Shown: positions 10,685 through 21,624, numbered from the stretch's first letter. The stretch: 63,732 nt of DNA from Eggerthellaceae bacterium (GCA_017431165.1 JAFRLO010000023.1:1-63732); one strand, 5' to 3'. Numbers and translations: made by a program. The notes: generated from the sequence alone by a model not told the origin.

Positions 10685-13600
10685 CTACCGCCTCGGCAAG
10701 TCTTGAAGCGCCACTACATCCAAGCCGTCGTTTTTAGCCACCTCCATAGCGGCAGCAAGCGCCTGGGCGGCAGCGATAGTCGTCGCATATGTTACGCCAT
10801 ACCGCACAGCTGCGAGGCGAAGCGCATAACCATCGCCACGCGAACCATGACCGAACGGCGTGTTGATCATCAGTTTTATCTCCCCGTCGGCAATCATGTC
10901 GACAATGCTCGAATGGCCTTCGCCAACCTTGCCGACCTTGCGGCATGGAATGCCCGAGGAAGCGAGGGTTTTAGCCGTTCCACCTGTACTCACGATGTCG
11001 AAACCAAGACGCGCGAAATCGCGTGCGATAGATGCAATCGAGCGCTTATCGCGATCGGCTACGCTGATGAACACCGTCCCCGATGTGGGCAACTCATATG
11101 AAATCGCCAGTTGCGTCTTCGCGTATGCCGCGGGAAACGCCGATGCGATTCCCATCACTTCGCCCGTTGATTTCATCTCGGGGCCGAGTACGACGTCTGA
11201 ACCCGGGAACCGACCGAACGGCAAAACTGCTTCCTTAACAGCACAATAGCCCAGATTGAGATCGTCAGGTGGTAACTCGATATCAGAAAGGCGCTCCCCC
11301 GCCATGACACGCGTTGCAACCTTTGCAAGCGGCACACCCGTCGCCTTGGAAACGAAAGGTACGGTACGGCTTGCGCGAGGATTCGCCTCGATAACGTAAA
11401 CGTTCTGATCCTTCACGGCAAATTGGATGTTGAGCAGGCCATGCACGCCGATAGCAAGCGACAAACGCCATGCGATATCACGGAAGCGCGCAATTAACGC
11501 ATCTGACAGCGAAAACGGAGGGATGCAGCAAGCAGAATCCCCCGAATGGATGCCTGCTTCTTCGATGTGCTCCATCACACCACCGATGTAGACGTCCTCA
11601 CCATCGCAGACGCAATCAAGGTCGACTTCTATCGCCGATTCGAGGAATTTATCGAGATATACCGGGTGATCCGGCGAAATCTTCGCCGCCTCCCCCATGT
11701 ACTTGCGAAGCTGCGCCGCATCGTACACGATTGCCATGCCGCGTCCACCAAGCACGTAGCTCGGACGGACCAGAAGCGGGAACCCGATGCGTGCGGCAAC
11801 TCGTTCGGCATCATCGAGTGTCGTCGCATCGCCCGCAGGAGGATACGCGATGCCCAATCCATCGAGCAGCGCCGCGAATCGATCGCGGTCCTCGGCAAGA
11901 TCGATCGCGTCAGCTCCGGTTCCCAAAAGGGGAACGCCAGCTTCTTCAAGCGCGCGGGCAAGCTTTAGTGGCGTCTGCCCGCCCAAGGTCGCAACCACGC
12001 CGGCAGGACGTTCGGCATCGATGATATCCATGACATCCTCGAAAGTCAGCGGCTCGAAATACAGTTTGTCGGACGTATCGTAATCCGTTGAAACCGTCTC
12101 CGGGTTGCAGTTCACCATGATGGTTTCCCAACCCGCCTCCTTCAAGGCATAGCTTGCATGAACACAGCAATAGTCGAACTCGATGCCTTGACCGATACGG
12201 TTAGGGCCAGCACCTAAGATGAGCGCCTTCGGCTTCCCGTTCGAATACGCTTTGCTGTTCTGCGTACCGATTTCGGACTCATCGGCATCGTAGGTTTTAT
12301 AGTGGTACGCCGTGCCGCTTTCGAATTCCGCCGCGCACGTGTCGACGGTCTTAAATGCCGGGGTAACCCCAAGCGCCTTGCGGCGCGTACGCACGACAAT
12401 CTCCGTCGAATTCGTGAGGAAGGCGATTTGCACGTCGGATAGCCCATAGCGTTTCGCAATGCGGAATGCCTCGGCATCCATGTCGTCGATGCGCGCACCG
12501 CGCAGCGCCTCTTGCACGGCGACGATATCGGCCATACGATCCAGGAAGAAACGGTCGATGCCTGTAAGCTCATGAATCTCCGCAGCCGTCCACCCGCACC
12601 GCAGTGCGCATCCGACGTAGACGATTCGATCGCAAGTTGGACGCGCAAGCAGGTCAGCGTAACCCTCCTTTGTTTCGGATGCGCGCACGTGTCCGTCAAC
12701 GCCCAAACCTGCGCGCCCGTTCTCGAGCGAGCGAAGCGCCTTGCCAAGCGCCTCTTCGAACGTGCGACCGATTGCCATGACCTCGCCGACCGCCTTCATG
12801 CGCGTCGAAAGCGTATCGTCGGAGTCCTTGAATTTCTCGAATGCGAAGCGCGGTGCTTTAACCACACAATAGTCGATGCTCGGTTCGAAGCATGCGGATG
12901 TGCTTCCTGTGATGTCGTTAACGATTTCGGGAAGCGTATAGCCGACTGCCAAGCGCGCTGCAACCTTCGCAATGGGAAAGCCCGTCGCCTTCGAAGCAAG
13001 AGCGGATGACCGGGAAACGCGTGGATTCATCTCGATGATGACCATACGCCCGTCGTTCGGGTTCACGGCGAACTGAACGTTCGATCCACCGGTTTGCACG
13101 CCCACCTTCTCGAGGACGGCAAGTGACGCTGTGCGCATGCGCTGGTATTCGATATCGGAAAGCGTCTGTGCGGGCGCCACCGTGATCGAATCACCCGTGT
13201 GCACACCCATGGGATCGAGATTCTCAATCGAGCATACGACGATGCCGTTACCAGCACGGTCGCGTACGACTTCCATCTCGAATTCCTTCCAACCCTCGAT
13301 GCTCTCCTCGACAAGTACTTCATTCGCAGGAGAAAGCTCAAGGCCTTGCGAAACGATCAAGGCTAGCTCGTCATCGTTGCGAGCGATGCCTCCGCCAGCG
13401 CCACCTAACGTGTATGAAGGACGCAAAACTACAGGGAAACCGATGCGTGCGACGATCTTTCGGGCATCATCGACTGAATACGCATAACCCGACTTCGCCG
13501 TTGCTATGCCGAGCTCGGACATGCATTCATTGAAAAGCTTGCGCTCCTCGCCTTTCTGTATGGTCTCAACATCACAGCCAATCATCTCAACGCCGAAACG

Positions 13601-13927
13601 ATCGAGCGCACCGCACATCGCCAATTCAACGGCAACATTGAGCGCAGTCTGCCCTCCAAGCGTTGGAAGGAGCGCATCGGGGTGTTCCTTCGCAATGATC
13701 TTCTCGATGAATTCCGCTGTGATCGGTTCGACGTACGTGCGATCGGCTAACTCGGGATCGGTCATGATGGTAGCAGGATTGCTGTTCACGAGGATGACAC
13801 GATAGCCCTCCTCGCGCAGTACCTTGCATGCCTGGGCACCCGAGTAGTCGAATTCGCATGCCTGGCCGATCACAATGGGACCAGACCCGATAACGAGAAT
13901 GCTTTCGATGTCAGTTCTTTTCGGCAT
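10685..13927 (-). CDS. carB: Carbamoyl-phosphate synthase large subunit
   Basis: A 1080-residue CarB that joins ammonia, bicarbonate and two ATP into carbamoyl phosphate for pyrimidines and arginine. It contains two homologous ATP-grasp halves, each beginning with a nucleotide-binding G-rich segment ([19 protein letters not shown] and [17 protein letters not shown]). An oligomerisation domain lies between them, and a C-terminal MGS-like allosteric domain contains STGGTAK. Full length for the family. The ATG at 13927 follows GGAGG with 8-base spacing; the earlier ATG at 13942 overlaps carA and is less likely. carA stops 2 bases before this start, so the subunits are translationally coupled. 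Confidence 0.97.
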   Translation of the reverse strand: MPKRTDIESILVIGSGPIVIGQACEFDYSGAQACKVLREEGYRVILVNSNPATIMTDPELADRTYVEPITAEFIEKIIAKEHPDALLPTLGGQTALNVAVELAMCGALDRFGVEMIGCDVETIQKGEERKLFNECMSELGIATAKSGYAYSVDDARKIVARIGFPVVLRPSYTLGGAGGGIARNDDELALIVSQGLELSPANEVLVEESIEGWKEFEMEVVRDRAGNGIVVCSIENLDPMGVHTGDSITVAPAQTLSDIEYQRMRTASLAVLEKVGVQTGGSNVQFAVNPNDGRMVIIEMNPRVSRSSALASKATGFPIAKVAARLAVGYTLPEIVNDITGSTSACFEPSIDYCVVKAPRFAFEKFKDSDDTLSTRMKAVGEVMAIGRTFEEALGKALRSLENGRAGLGVDGHVRASETKEGYADLLARPTCDRIVYVGCALRCGWTAAEIHELTGIDRFFLDRMADIVAVQEALRGARIDDMDAEAFRIAKRYGLSDVQIAFLTNSTEIVVRTRRKALGVTPAFKTVDTCAAEFESGTAYHYKTYDADESEIGTQNSKAYSNGKPKALILGAGPNRIGQGIEFDYCCVHASYALKEAGWETIMVNCNPETVSTDYDTSDKLYFEPLTFEDVMDIIDAERPAGVVATLGGQTPLKLARALEEAGVPLLGTGADAIDLAEDRDRFAALLDGLGIAYPPAGDATTLDDAERVAARIGFPLLVRPSYVLGGRGMAIVYDAAQLRKYMGEAAKISPDHPVYLDKFLESAIEVDLDCVCDGEDVYIGGVMEHIEEAGIHSGDSACCIPPFSLSDALIARFRDIAWRLSLAIGVHGLLNIQFAVKDQNVYVIEANPRASRTVPFVSKATGVPLAKVATRVMAGERLSDIELPPDDLNLGYCAVKEAVLPFGRFPGSDVVLGPEMKSTGEVMGIASAFPAAYAKTQLAISYELPTSGTVFISVADRDKRSIASIARDFARLGFDIVSTGGTAKTLASSGIPCRKVGKVGEGHSSIVDMIADGEIKLMINTPFGHGSRGDGYALRLAAVRYGVTYATTIAAAQALAAAMEVAKNDGLDVVALQDLPRR

Positions 13928-13929
13928 GA

Positions 13930-15255
13930 TCAGAACCTCCATCCTTCCAAGCGGTCGCGTGCGATATCGATATCGAGATAGTCTTTCTCACCATCCATAA
14001 GGCGCGAGAACGCGGTGAACAGATAATGCGAATCCACAGGCCCTGGGTTTGCCTCCGGATGATATTGAACGGAAAAAGCAGGGATATCCGTGAACGCGAT
14101 ACCCTCTGCAGTACCATCATTGAGATTCACATGTGTAAGCCGGATTCCTCCGAAACGCTTATTGGCAACAAGGGGTGCCGTGTGCTTTTCGTTCCAATAT
14201 CGTAAATCGCTCGGATGCTCGCCATCACCACCGCTTTGCTCGGAAGCAAGCGGACCGAGACTTTGGAACACCAGATTGAATCCATGGTTCTGTGCGGTGA
14301 TTTCAACGCGGCCTGTCAGCAGATTCACTACAGGATGATTACCACCATGATGGCCGAACTTGAGCTTCTCGATTTGCGCTCCCGCGGCCTTACAGATCAT
14401 CTGATGTCCCATGCAAATGCCGAATACAGGAAGCTCGCCGAGCAATTTTCCCACTTGCTCATAGGTACCCGCAACCGCATCGGGATCCCCAGGGCCGTTA
14501 GAGACGAACACGCCATCGGGAGACATCGCGAGAACATCACTCGCAGGCGTATCCCACGGGACGACCGTCACTTCACACCCCGCGCGAACAAGCCCCTCGA
14601 GGATAGAGCGCTTTACTCCGCAGTCGTAGGCAACAACGCGATGCGTGGCCTCCTTCGCCGAAGAGAGCGCGAATGACTTCTCACTCGCAAGGTCGGCAAG
14701 ACCGAATGAATATGGCTCGCTGCACGAAACGGATTGCACGAGGTTGACGCCGATGATGGAAGGACTCGCCTTCACTTTCTTTAGCAGGCTTGCGCAATCG
14801 ATATCGATAGTAGAGATGACCGCACGCATCGCGCCGAAATCGCGGACATGACGCACAAGCGCCCTTGTATCGATTCCTTCGATGGCGACCACGCCCTCGC
14901 GTTCAAGGTATCTAGGCAAGCTAAGCTCGCTTCGCCAATTCGATGGCGTATAGCACATGTCACGGACCACGAGACCGCGCAGCACGGGCTGCGAAGCTTG
15001 CGCGTCATCTTCCCGCACACCGTAATTGCCGATTTGCGGATATGTCATCGTCACGATTTGCCCAGCATAGCTGGGATCGGTGATGACTTCGAAATAGCCT
15101 TCGAGAGAGGTATTGAAACAGATTTCTCCAAATGCTTCGCCTTCTGCTCCGCATGAAATCCCACGATAGGCAGTACCGTCTTCCAACATGAGCAGGGCTT
15201 CTTTAATCGGCGGCTTCGATGTCGCCGCCAACATGCGTTCTGAAAGGTCACTCAT
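13930..15255 (-). CDS. carA: Carbamoyl-phosphate synthase small subunit
   Basis: A 441-residue CarA, the glutaminase subunit that supplies ammonia to CarB. The N-terminal small-subunit domain begins near [13 protein letters not shown]. The C-terminal class I amidotransferase domain has the nucleophile Cys281 in [12 protein letters not shown], and a catalytic His/Glu in [10 protein letters not shown]. It is longer than many CarA proteins (about 360-390) because of an N-terminal leader of about 18 residues and a serine-rich insert near residues 345-355. The start overlaps the purF stop by 8 bases, so purF-carA-carB form one operon linking purine and pyrimidine synthesis. Confidence 0.95.
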   Translation of the reverse strand: MSDLSERMLAATSKPPIKEALLMLEDGTAYRGISCGAEGEAFGEICFNTSLEGYFEVITDPSYAGQIVTMTYPQIGNYGVREDDAQASQPVLRGLVVRDMCYTPSNWRSELSLPRYLEREGVVAIEGIDTRALVRHVRDFGAMRAVISTIDIDCASLLKKVKASPSIIGVNLVQSVSCSEPYSFGLADLASEKSFALSSAKEATHRVVAYDCGVKRSILEGLVRAGCEVTVVPWDTPASDVLAMSPDGVFVSNGPGDPDAVAGTYEQVGKLLGELPVFGICMGHQMICKAAGAQIEKLKFGHHGGNHPVVNLLTGRVEITAQNHGFNLVFQSLGPLASEQSGGDGEHPSDLRYWNEKHTAPLVANKRFGGIRLTHVNLNDGTAEGIAFTDIPAFSVQYHPEANPGPVDSHYLFTAFSRLMDGEKDYLDIDIARDRLEGWRF

Positions 15256-16753
15256 AGTCGGCTTCTTTCTTTATGTACTTGAGGAATCCTTTGCGTTGCA
15301 ATGATTCTGGAATCGCAACAGGGTAATCGCCGCTGAAGCAGGCATCGCAATACCCGGCATGATCGGAGTGGATTGAGTCGTGCAGGCCTTTAAGGCTGAT
15401 GAATGCAAGCGAATCGCAGCCGATATATTGGCATGCTTCATCAAGCGTCATGTTCGCCGAGATGAGCTGATCCTGCGTATCGGTGTCGATGCCGAAGAAG
15501 CAGGGCCACATAACCTCAGGGCTCACGATACGCAGATGGACTTCTGCCGCACCTGCCTCACGAAGCATCTCCACGAGCTTTTTCGATGTATTGCCACGAA
15601 CGATTGAATCATCGATGACCACGAGCCTCTTCCCGCGGATTACCGAAGGTAGCGGATTGAGCTTGATTCGTATGCCCATCTGACGCATTTCCTGGGTGGG
15701 CTGGATGAACGTACGCCCGACGTAGCGGTTCTTCACGATGCCATCGATGTAGGGAATGCCGCTTTCTTCGGCGTAACCGAGCGCTGGAGGCACACCCGAA
15801 TCGGGTACGCCGAGCACTAGATCGGCATCTACGGGCGCCTCAAGTGCCAACGTGCGGCCCATACGGCGCCGCGCATGATACACAACGTCACCGTCAATCA
15901 CGCTATCGGGACGTGCAAAGTACACGTATTCGAAGATGCAACTTGCACGTCGCCCTGGCTCGATCCCCTGTTCCGATTCCAACCCCTTAGCGCTTATCTT
16001 CAAGATTTCCCCTGGTTCGATATCGCGCACGAACTCGGCTCCGACCGCATCGAGACCGCATGTCTCACTCGAAACCACCCACCCGCGATCGTTGGGCAAT
16101 TTTCCAAGAGATAATGGACGGATACCGTTAGCGTCGCGAAACGCGTAAAGCGCGATAGGGGTGACCAGAACAATCGCATATGCCCCATGAAGTTGCTGCA
16201 TCATGGGACGGATACCGCCGCGGATATGACCGGTACGGCGCGTGTCGACACCGATAGTGCGTGCAGCGACCTCGCTATCGGTATGACCGTACAGTTGCAC
16301 TCCCTCGTTGGCAAGCCATGCGCGTTGGGGCAGCGTATCAACGAGCGTGCCATTATGGGCAAGCGCGATCAGCTCATCGTCTATGGCGGAAACATGCGGC
16401 TGAGCTTCTTTCCAATCACCGCCTCCGGCAGTGGAATAACGCGTATGCCCTATGGCAATACCTCCGTTGAGATGGGAAAGCGCTTCCTCATCGAATACCT
16501 GGTCGACAAGCCCAAGATCCTTGTGAATCAGAATCGTCTCTCCGTTTCCGACAGCAATGCCTGCGCTCTCCTGCCCTCGATGCTGCAAGGCCTGCAAACC
16601 GAAACAGGTTAAGCGCGCAGCGTCTTCACCAGGCGCATACACGCCGAACACGGCACAGGCTTCTTCAAGATGGTCGGGTCGGGCATCGCTATCGCAAGGT
16701 TCCCACTGGAGATGATTCGAATCTTGGAGCATATGGATCACATCACCGCGCAT
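15248..16753 (-). CDS. purF: Amidophosphoribosyltransferase
   Basis: A 501-residue PurF, which converts PRPP and glutamine to phosphoribosylamine, the committed step of purine synthesis. The class II glutaminase Cys33 follows a short propeptide (HLEEAC-AVFGVY), as in Gram-positive PurF enzymes that are processed to expose the cysteine. LQHRGQESAG and GHTRYST follow. The PRPP-binding loop is VIDDSIVRGNTSKK. C-terminal cysteines (CDACF and nearby) are compatible with the iron-sulfur cluster of the Bacillus-type enzyme, but not all ligands were traced. The start at 16753 overlaps the preceding gene by 16 bases. An ATG at 16732 would avoid the overlap and is an equal alternative. Confidence 0.95.
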   Translation of the reverse strand: MRGDVIHMLQDSNHLQWEPCDSDARPDHLEEACAVFGVYAPGEDAARLTCFGLQALQHRGQESAGIAVGNGETILIHKDLGLVDQVFDEEALSHLNGGIAIGHTRYSTAGGGDWKEAQPHVSAIDDELIALAHNGTLVDTLPQRAWLANEGVQLYGHTDSEVAARTIGVDTRRTGHIRGGIRPMMQQLHGAYAIVLVTPIALYAFRDANGIRPLSLGKLPNDRGWVVSSETCGLDAVGAEFVRDIEPGEILKISAKGLESEQGIEPGRRASCIFEYVYFARPDSVIDGDVVYHARRRMGRTLALEAPVDADLVLGVPDSGVPPALGYAEESGIPYIDGIVKNRYVGRTFIQPTQEMRQMGIRIKLNPLPSVIRGKRLVVIDDSIVRGNTSKKLVEMLREAGAAEVHLRIVSPEVMWPCFFGIDTDTQDQLISANMTLDEACQYIGCDSLAFISLKGLHDSIHSDHAGYCDACFSGDYPVAIPESLQRKGFLKYIKKEADYE

Positions 16754-19311
16754 AATGTCTTGTTATTTAACGTGTCGTGGAATAACTTCAACGTCTTTCC
16801 CGAAGGACGAACGGTAAACACGATACTCTGCAAATCGGGATCATCGTGTTCGACGGCTTTGAAATCGAGCGTGCGAAGAACATCGGGGTCATAGCAAAGT
16901 GTCCGACCGTCTTCGAACAGCGCACCATAATAGATGTTCGCCTCGACAAGGTCTTGGAACATATGGCTGCCATATGAGAGTTCGGGCGCATAACCTGCCC
17001 CTGAGTAGGCGACTTCGCACAGGCCTTCGAAATTGCAGATGTCTGCAAAGCTTACAGGAACGCCTAATTCGGGAGACGATGTCCCGATACGTCCTGGCGA
17101 TATCAGCATGCCGTGCTCCCCCGCTTTGCCAAGCCGTTTGTTCTGGATGTCAATCAGAGCTGCAACCTGAGGTTTCTTGCGATAAGGACAGCGATAGTAT
17201 GCTTCGGGGTCGATGTAGACGATCTCGTCGATGACCGATTCACGCGAGCTTCCCATCGCCGCGTCTTGTATATAGAAAACTATGTCGTGTGCTTCATCAA
17301 CGGGCAGCTCAACCGTATTCGTGCCAGATAGCGACTGCAAAGGACGACATTGCAAGAGGCTCAACACGAACGAGCCGTCTTCGCCAACATTCACGGTGTA
17401 CTCGACGTCAACCGGATTATCGTAGGCAGTCTCCAGCGTCTTTAAGATTTTGCGCATCAGCGCAACGAATTCGCGATTGTTCGCAAGACCCTCGCATGAG
17501 GCGAAGAGCACCTGTTGATACGCGCCGCGTCCACGCAATGTCTCCTCCGCCTCACGATCGTGCTCCATCACCGCATTACACGCTCGCGTAGAGAGCAAGG
17601 GGGCAAGATCGGTGCAGAGCTTCTCGGTAAAAGCGGGCTCGTTCAAATCGATGAGGTTGGCGTACCGTTGCGAGAACCGATGCTTTTCAGCAACCGTCTT
17701 GAACGTGGTTGCCGTCGGCCGATCGAGGCTGATGATGCGGGGGTAATCCTTGCCGGTTCTATCAACAGCTTTCGTGCCCAAGCCCATGACCAATCGCAGC
17801 ATACCTGCGCTAGGATCCATATCCTTCATCCAGCAATATGCGCTATGCGAATAGCCGACGCCCGCAGCGGTGGGCATGTAATAGCCTCCTGGCAGGTGCG
17901 AACCGCTCACGCGCTGCACGAGCAGCGACATCTGTTCTTCGCGTGCATCGAGGCCATTGCGCACACGGTATTCAAGTGCCGAACGATCAAGGCTCGAAGC
18001 ATACACGTAGCGAACGGCATCCTCGAAAGCTGCAAGGCGCGTTTCCGCGTCGCCGATGTTCGGGCAGAACGCCGATTCGTATTTGCCAGCGAATGCATTG
18101 CCGAAACCATCTTCCAAGAAACTCGATGAGCGCACGATGATGGGCACTTGCCCGTAATAGTCGATGATGCGCATGAAACTTTCGTGAATGTCGGGCGGGA
18201 ATGTGCCTGCAAGGATGCCCGCTTGCAAGTCGGGCGCCGCTTCGATGAAGCCCTCGCCGCTTTGCTGGCTGATACGCAACTTCCACAAATCGTTGTATAC
18301 GATGAACGTGTAGAACACATCGGTACCCACATAGAACGAATCGTGCGGCTCCATGAACGCCTGCGCTTCGGGAAGATCGTGCTCGACGATCTTCCGGGCA
18401 AGCAGCATGCCGCATGACTTTCCTCCAACGAGGCCCGTGCCAACCATGCGGTTGCGAACAGCGAAGTAATCATCCGGAGAGAAATACTCGGTGATCATCT
18501 GGCGCATGCGCTCGTCTTTCGTCATCATCATGTTGCACATATGAGAGCAGGCATGCTCGTCGAGCGTCCCTTGTGAGTATGCTCGGCGCGTATCGATGAA
18601 GAAACGGTCCCATGAGTCGATATTGCGCTCCCCCGCATCATCCGATTCCTCTGCCTCTTTCTGGGCATAGAAGCGGCTCATGCCGACGCCATCGGTCAAT
18701 CCTTCAACGATGCTCGTCCCAAGATCGAATCGATGCGGCAGGAACATGGATGACGAACTACGGTTCCAAACCTTGAGAGGATGAATGAACAACTCGTCCT
18801 GTCCATGGTATACGTCGATGAACAACTGGGTAGTATCGCGAATCTTCGCAACTGCTGCGAAAGAATGGCGTCCACGGAGAATGGGAAAATACGCAACTGT
18901 ATCGAGTTCGAAAAGATAGGGGCAGGTCACGCGGAAGAAGTTACCCATCATCATGTCGGATGACCATGCAACCTGAAGTTCGCTTAAGCAATCGAACACA
19001 TAGAAGGCATCGAAACCCTCCTGGGTAATCACCCGGCGCACGGCGACGGTAAAGGTTTCAAAGCCCTCGTTAGGGTCGAATTGGTAGATTTTCAGACCAT
19101 CCATCGGCTCGAGCAAAGCCTGATGTGATGCGAAGCGGATATAGATGAGATTGCGTCCATCGCGGATTGCCTGATCGACGAAGGGCTTGAAGAAACGCTG
19201 GAAATCGGAAAGCGTGGTCAGCTGCCACACCACGTTGTCACCTAAACGGATGTTGTCGAACACGGAATCAAGCGAAGGAATGCCGCACTCGATTCTTTCG
19301 AAAGCCGCCAT
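16738..19311 (-). CDS. PEP/pyruvate-binding ATP-grasp protein with degenerate KaiC-like N-terminal domain
   Basis: An 857-residue protein of no assigned function. Residues about 1-230 look like a RecA/KaiC-type domain (GIPSLDSVFDNI, then strand-helix patterns), but the Walker A position reads LGDNVVWQ, with no GKT/S. Residues about 285-680 carry the ATP-grasp domain of PEP synthase/pyruvate phosphate dikinase, with VGGKSCGMLLA (near 295) and IIVRSSSFLEDGFGNAFAGKY (near 393). The C-terminal part contains SPGRIGTSSPELGVPV and LSYGSHMFQDLVE, a pattern I associate with uncharacterised PEP/pyruvate-binding proteins. The phospho-histidine swivel domain and the PEP TIM barrel of PEP synthase are absent, so it cannot be a complete PEP synthase. 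It sits between glutamine synthetase and purF and overlaps purF. AAAGGGG precedes the ATG. Confidence 0.75.
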   Translation of the reverse strand: MAAFERIECGIPSLDSVFDNIRLGDNVVWQLTTLSDFQRFFKPFVDQAIRDGRNLIYIRFASHQALLEPMDGLKIYQFDPNEGFETFTVAVRRVITQEGFDAFYVFDCLSELQVAWSSDMMMGNFFRVTCPYLFELDTVAYFPILRGRHSFAAVAKIRDTTQLFIDVYHGQDELFIHPLKVWNRSSSSMFLPHRFDLGTSIVEGLTDGVGMSRFYAQKEAEESDDAGERNIDSWDRFFIDTRRAYSQGTLDEHACSHMCNMMMTKDERMRQMITEYFSPDDYFAVRNRMVGTGLVGGKSCGMLLARKIVEHDLPEAQAFMEPHDSFYVGTDVFYTFIVYNDLWKLRISQQSGEGFIEAAPDLQAGILAGTFPPDIHESFMRIIDYYGQVPIIVRSSSFLEDGFGNAFAGKYESAFCPNIGDAETRLAAFEDAVRYVYASSLDRSALEYRVRNGLDAREEQMSLLVQRVSGSHLPGGYYMPTAAGVGYSHSAYCWMKDMDPSAGMLRLVMGLGTKAVDRTGKDYPRIISLDRPTATTFKTVAEKHRFSQRYANLIDLNEPAFTEKLCTDLAPLLSTRACNAVMEHDREAEETLRGRGAYQQVLFASCEGLANNREFVALMRKILKTLETAYDNPVDVEYTVNVGEDGSFVLSLLQCRPLQSLSGTNTVELPVDEAHDIVFYIQDAAMGSSRESVIDEIVYIDPEAYYRCPYRKKPQVAALIDIQNKRLGKAGEHGMLISPGRIGTSSPELGVPVSFADICNFEGLCEVAYSGAGYAPELSYGSHMFQDLVEANIYYGALFEDGRTLCYDPDVLRTLDFKAVEHDDPDLQSIVFTVRPSGKTLKLFHDTLNNKTLCAVM

Positions 19312-19337
19312 GGCGTACCCCTTTCTTTAGTCAGAAA

Positions 19338-19375
19338 GATACCTGGAGGCTTAAAGGAGCAAACCTCCAGGTATC
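19338..19375 (-). terminator. Perfect 12-bp hairpin after glutamine synthetase copy 1
   Basis: GATACCTGGAGG, a 14-base loop, then CCTCCAGGTATC, followed on the minus strand by a short T-rich stretch (TTTCT). It lies between the glutamine synthetase stop (19390) and the start of the ATP-grasp gene (19311). It can be a Rho-independent terminator, or a partial terminator/attenuator letting some transcription into the next operon. Confidence 0.6.
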
Positions 19376-19389
19376 GAGTGTTACGCCGC

Positions 19390-21474
19390 TTAGCAGTAGA
19401 ACAGAATCTTGTTGTAGGTCGGCATCGGCCACGCCTTGGTCGAGACGATGCCCTCCATCTCGTCGCACACGGTGCGCAAGCGACCCATGGCGGCAAGCAC
19501 TTCATCGTGATACACGCGGGCTTTCTCGAGGGCGTCCTCGGTAGCTTGCGCCTTCTCGAGCGCCTCATCGAGCTCCTCAAGCTCTTCGGCGATATCATTC
19601 GCACCATCGTTGAGCTTCTCCAAAAGCTTCAAATCAGCCTTCGGTTTCAGTTTGGAGTTCGCCTGCTTCTTCGCGTTGATAGTATCTGCGATTTGCTCTG
19701 CATATGCGCTGACGGCGGGAACGATCTTGCGCTTGGTCATATGGCTCATCGTCTGACCCTCGATATTGATCAGCTTAGCGTAGGTCTCGAGTTTCACCTC
19801 ATAGCGGGCATGATTCTCAACCTCATTGAACACGCCGAATTCCTTGAACAATGCGATGTTCTTAGGATCGAGCATGTGCGGGGCAGCATCGACGGTTGAT
19901 TTCAGATTCAAAAGCCCGCGGCGCTTCGCTTCCTCGATCCATTCGTCGGTATAGCCATCGCCGTTGAAGATGATTCGCTGATGCGCGGTGAGCGTCGCAC
20001 GAACCCAGCTAAATGCCGCCTTCTCGAAATCATCGGCACCATCGACGGCCTCACAGAAGTTCTTCAACGACTTCGCAACGATTGTGTTGAGAATCGTATT
20101 CGCATCAGCAAGATTGATCTGGCTACCTGGCATACGGAACTCGAATTTGTTACCCGTGAAGGCGAAGGGGCTCGTACGGTTACGGTCGGTATTGTCGCGC
20201 TCGAAGCTTGGCAACACGTCGACGCCGAGATCCATGTACACGGCATCGACCGTCTTCTCTTCCTCGCCGGTGATGATAGCCTGCACAACACGATCGAGCT
20301 CATCGCCTAGGAACATGGATACGACTGCAGGAGGAGCTTCGTTCGCGCCAAGGCGATGGTCGTTGCCGGCGCTCGCAACTGCAATACGCAGAAGATCCTG
20401 GTAATCATCGACTGCCTCGACGACAGCCGTCAAAAACACGAGGAAGCGTAAGTTGGAAGCGGGAGTCTTGCCAGGATCGAGCAGGTTCTCATGGTCGGTG
20501 GCAATGGACCAGTTGTTGTGTTTGCCCGAGCCATTGACACCTGCGAACGGCTTCTCATGTTGCAAGCAAACCAAACCGTGACGGCTCGCGATGGTCCTCA
20601 TAAGTTCCATGGTAAGCAGGTTGTGGTCGATGGCTACATTGCTGATCGTGAACATGGGTGCAAGTTCGTGCTGACACGGCGCGACCTCGTTATGCTTCGT
20701 CTTCGCCGCGACGCCGAGCTTCCATAGCTCCTCGTCGAGCTCCTTCATGAACTCGTTCACCGTCGGTCGGATTGCGCCGAAGTAGTGTTCCTCGAGCTCT
20801 TGGCCCTTGCACGGAGGAGCACCGAATAATGTCCGGCCCGTGAGCATCAAATCTTGACGTTGCTCATAATCCTCTTCACGAATCAGGAAGTATTCCTGCT
20901 CGGCGCCAACAGTCGTAGTCACACGCGGGACATCCTGACCGAACAGGCCGAGGACCTGGCACGCCTGCTTAGAAACAGCTTCCATCGAGCGTAGAAGCGG
21001 GGTTTTCTTGTCGAGCGCTTCACCGGTGTAGCTGCAAAACGCCGTCGGGATGCACAGCACTTCATCTTTAATAAACGCATAGCTCGTCGGATCCCACGCC
21101 GTGTAGCCGCGCGCCTCGAATGTGGCACGCACGCCACCCGATGGGAAGCTCGAAGCATCAGGTTCGCCCTGAATGAGCGCCTTACCTGAGAAGGTCATGA
21201 TCGCACGTCCGTCCTTCTGAGGGTCAAGGAAGGCGTCGTGCTTTTCGGAAGTGATACCAGATAGCGGCTGGAACCAATGGGTATAGTGCGTTGCACCATG
21301 GGCGACGGCCCATTCCTTCATAGCATGCGCTACAACATTGGCAACTTCGATGTCAAGCGGCTTTCCCTGCTTGATCGTCTTCGAAAGAGCCTTGTACGTA
21401 GCAGACGGCAAGAGCTCTTGCATCGTATGGTCGTTGAAAACGAGTGTGCCATACTCCTCAGCGATTCGTCCCAT
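19390..21474 (-). CDS. Glutamine synthetase type III (copy 1)
   Basis: A 694-residue GlnN-type glutamine synthetase, which forms glutamine from glutamate, ammonium and ATP in a dodecameric cytoplasmic enzyme. Family features include THWFQPLSG, SEKHD, EQEYFLI (metal-binding Glu), HNEVAPCQHELAP, NGSGKHNNWS, GNDHRLGANEAPP and NRTSPFAFTGNKFEFRMPG. The length is typical of type III and far from the 440-470 of type I. The frame is open further upstream, but the ATG at 21474 follows GAAAGGGGAA and gives the usual GRIAEEYGTLVFN start. Upstream lie a GlnR-like element and hairpins. A second type III gene is at 37050-39182. Confidence 0.95.
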   Translation of the reverse strand: MGRIAEEYGTLVFNDHTMQELLPSATYKALSKTIKQGKPLDIEVANVVAHAMKEWAVAHGATHYTHWFQPLSGITSEKHDAFLDPQKDGRAIMTFSGKALIQGEPDASSFPSGGVRATFEARGYTAWDPTSYAFIKDEVLCIPTAFCSYTGEALDKKTPLLRSMEAVSKQACQVLGLFGQDVPRVTTTVGAEQEYFLIREEDYEQRQDLMLTGRTLFGAPPCKGQELEEHYFGAIRPTVNEFMKELDEELWKLGVAAKTKHNEVAPCQHELAPMFTISNVAIDHNLLTMELMRTIASRHGLVCLQHEKPFAGVNGSGKHNNWSIATDHENLLDPGKTPASNLRFLVFLTAVVEAVDDYQDLLRIAVASAGNDHRLGANEAPPAVVSMFLGDELDRVVQAIITGEEEKTVDAVYMDLGVDVLPSFERDNTDRNRTSPFAFTGNKFEFRMPGSQINLADANTILNTIVAKSLKNFCEAVDGADDFEKAAFSWVRATLTAHQRIIFNGDGYTDEWIEEAKRRGLLNLKSTVDAAPHMLDPKNIALFKEFGVFNEVENHARYEVKLETYAKLINIEGQTMSHMTKRKIVPAVSAYAEQIADTINAKKQANSKLKPKADLKLLEKLNDGANDIAEELEELDEALEKAQATEDALEKARVYHDEVLAAMGRLRTVCDEMEGIVSTKAWPMPTYNKILFYC

Positions 21475-21500
21475 GTGAGTTCCCCTTTCTTTCCGATCAT

Positions 21501-21526
21501 CTGCGGTACGCTTTTGCGTACGGCAG
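21501..21526 (-). repeat. Hairpin in the glutamine synthetase leader
   Basis: CTGC, one mismatch, GTACGC, loop of four bases, GCGTAC, one mismatch, GCAG. It would sit in the 5' untranslated leader about 27-50 bases before the ATG of glutamine synthetase copy 1. There is no U-tract beyond it, so it is not an obvious terminator. It could affect mRNA stability or translation. Confidence 0.4.
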
Positions 21527-21586
21527 TCTGAAGACCGATTCGTTACTGTTTTTTGATGCGTACTCGTTTTGGAACACTGAAAAGAT

Positions 21587-21609
21587 AGTGCCCGCATGTT
21601 ACGGGCACT
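21587..21609 (-). terminator. Probable terminator of dapL
   Basis: On the minus strand AGTGCCCG, a 7-base loop, CGGGCACT, then ATCTTTTC. It lies about 105 bp after the dapL stop and before the glutamine synthetase leader. If it terminates dapL transcripts, the glutamine synthetase promoter must lie between it and the start codon. Confidence 0.5.
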
Positions 21610-21624
21610 TTACACAGCGGTTAT

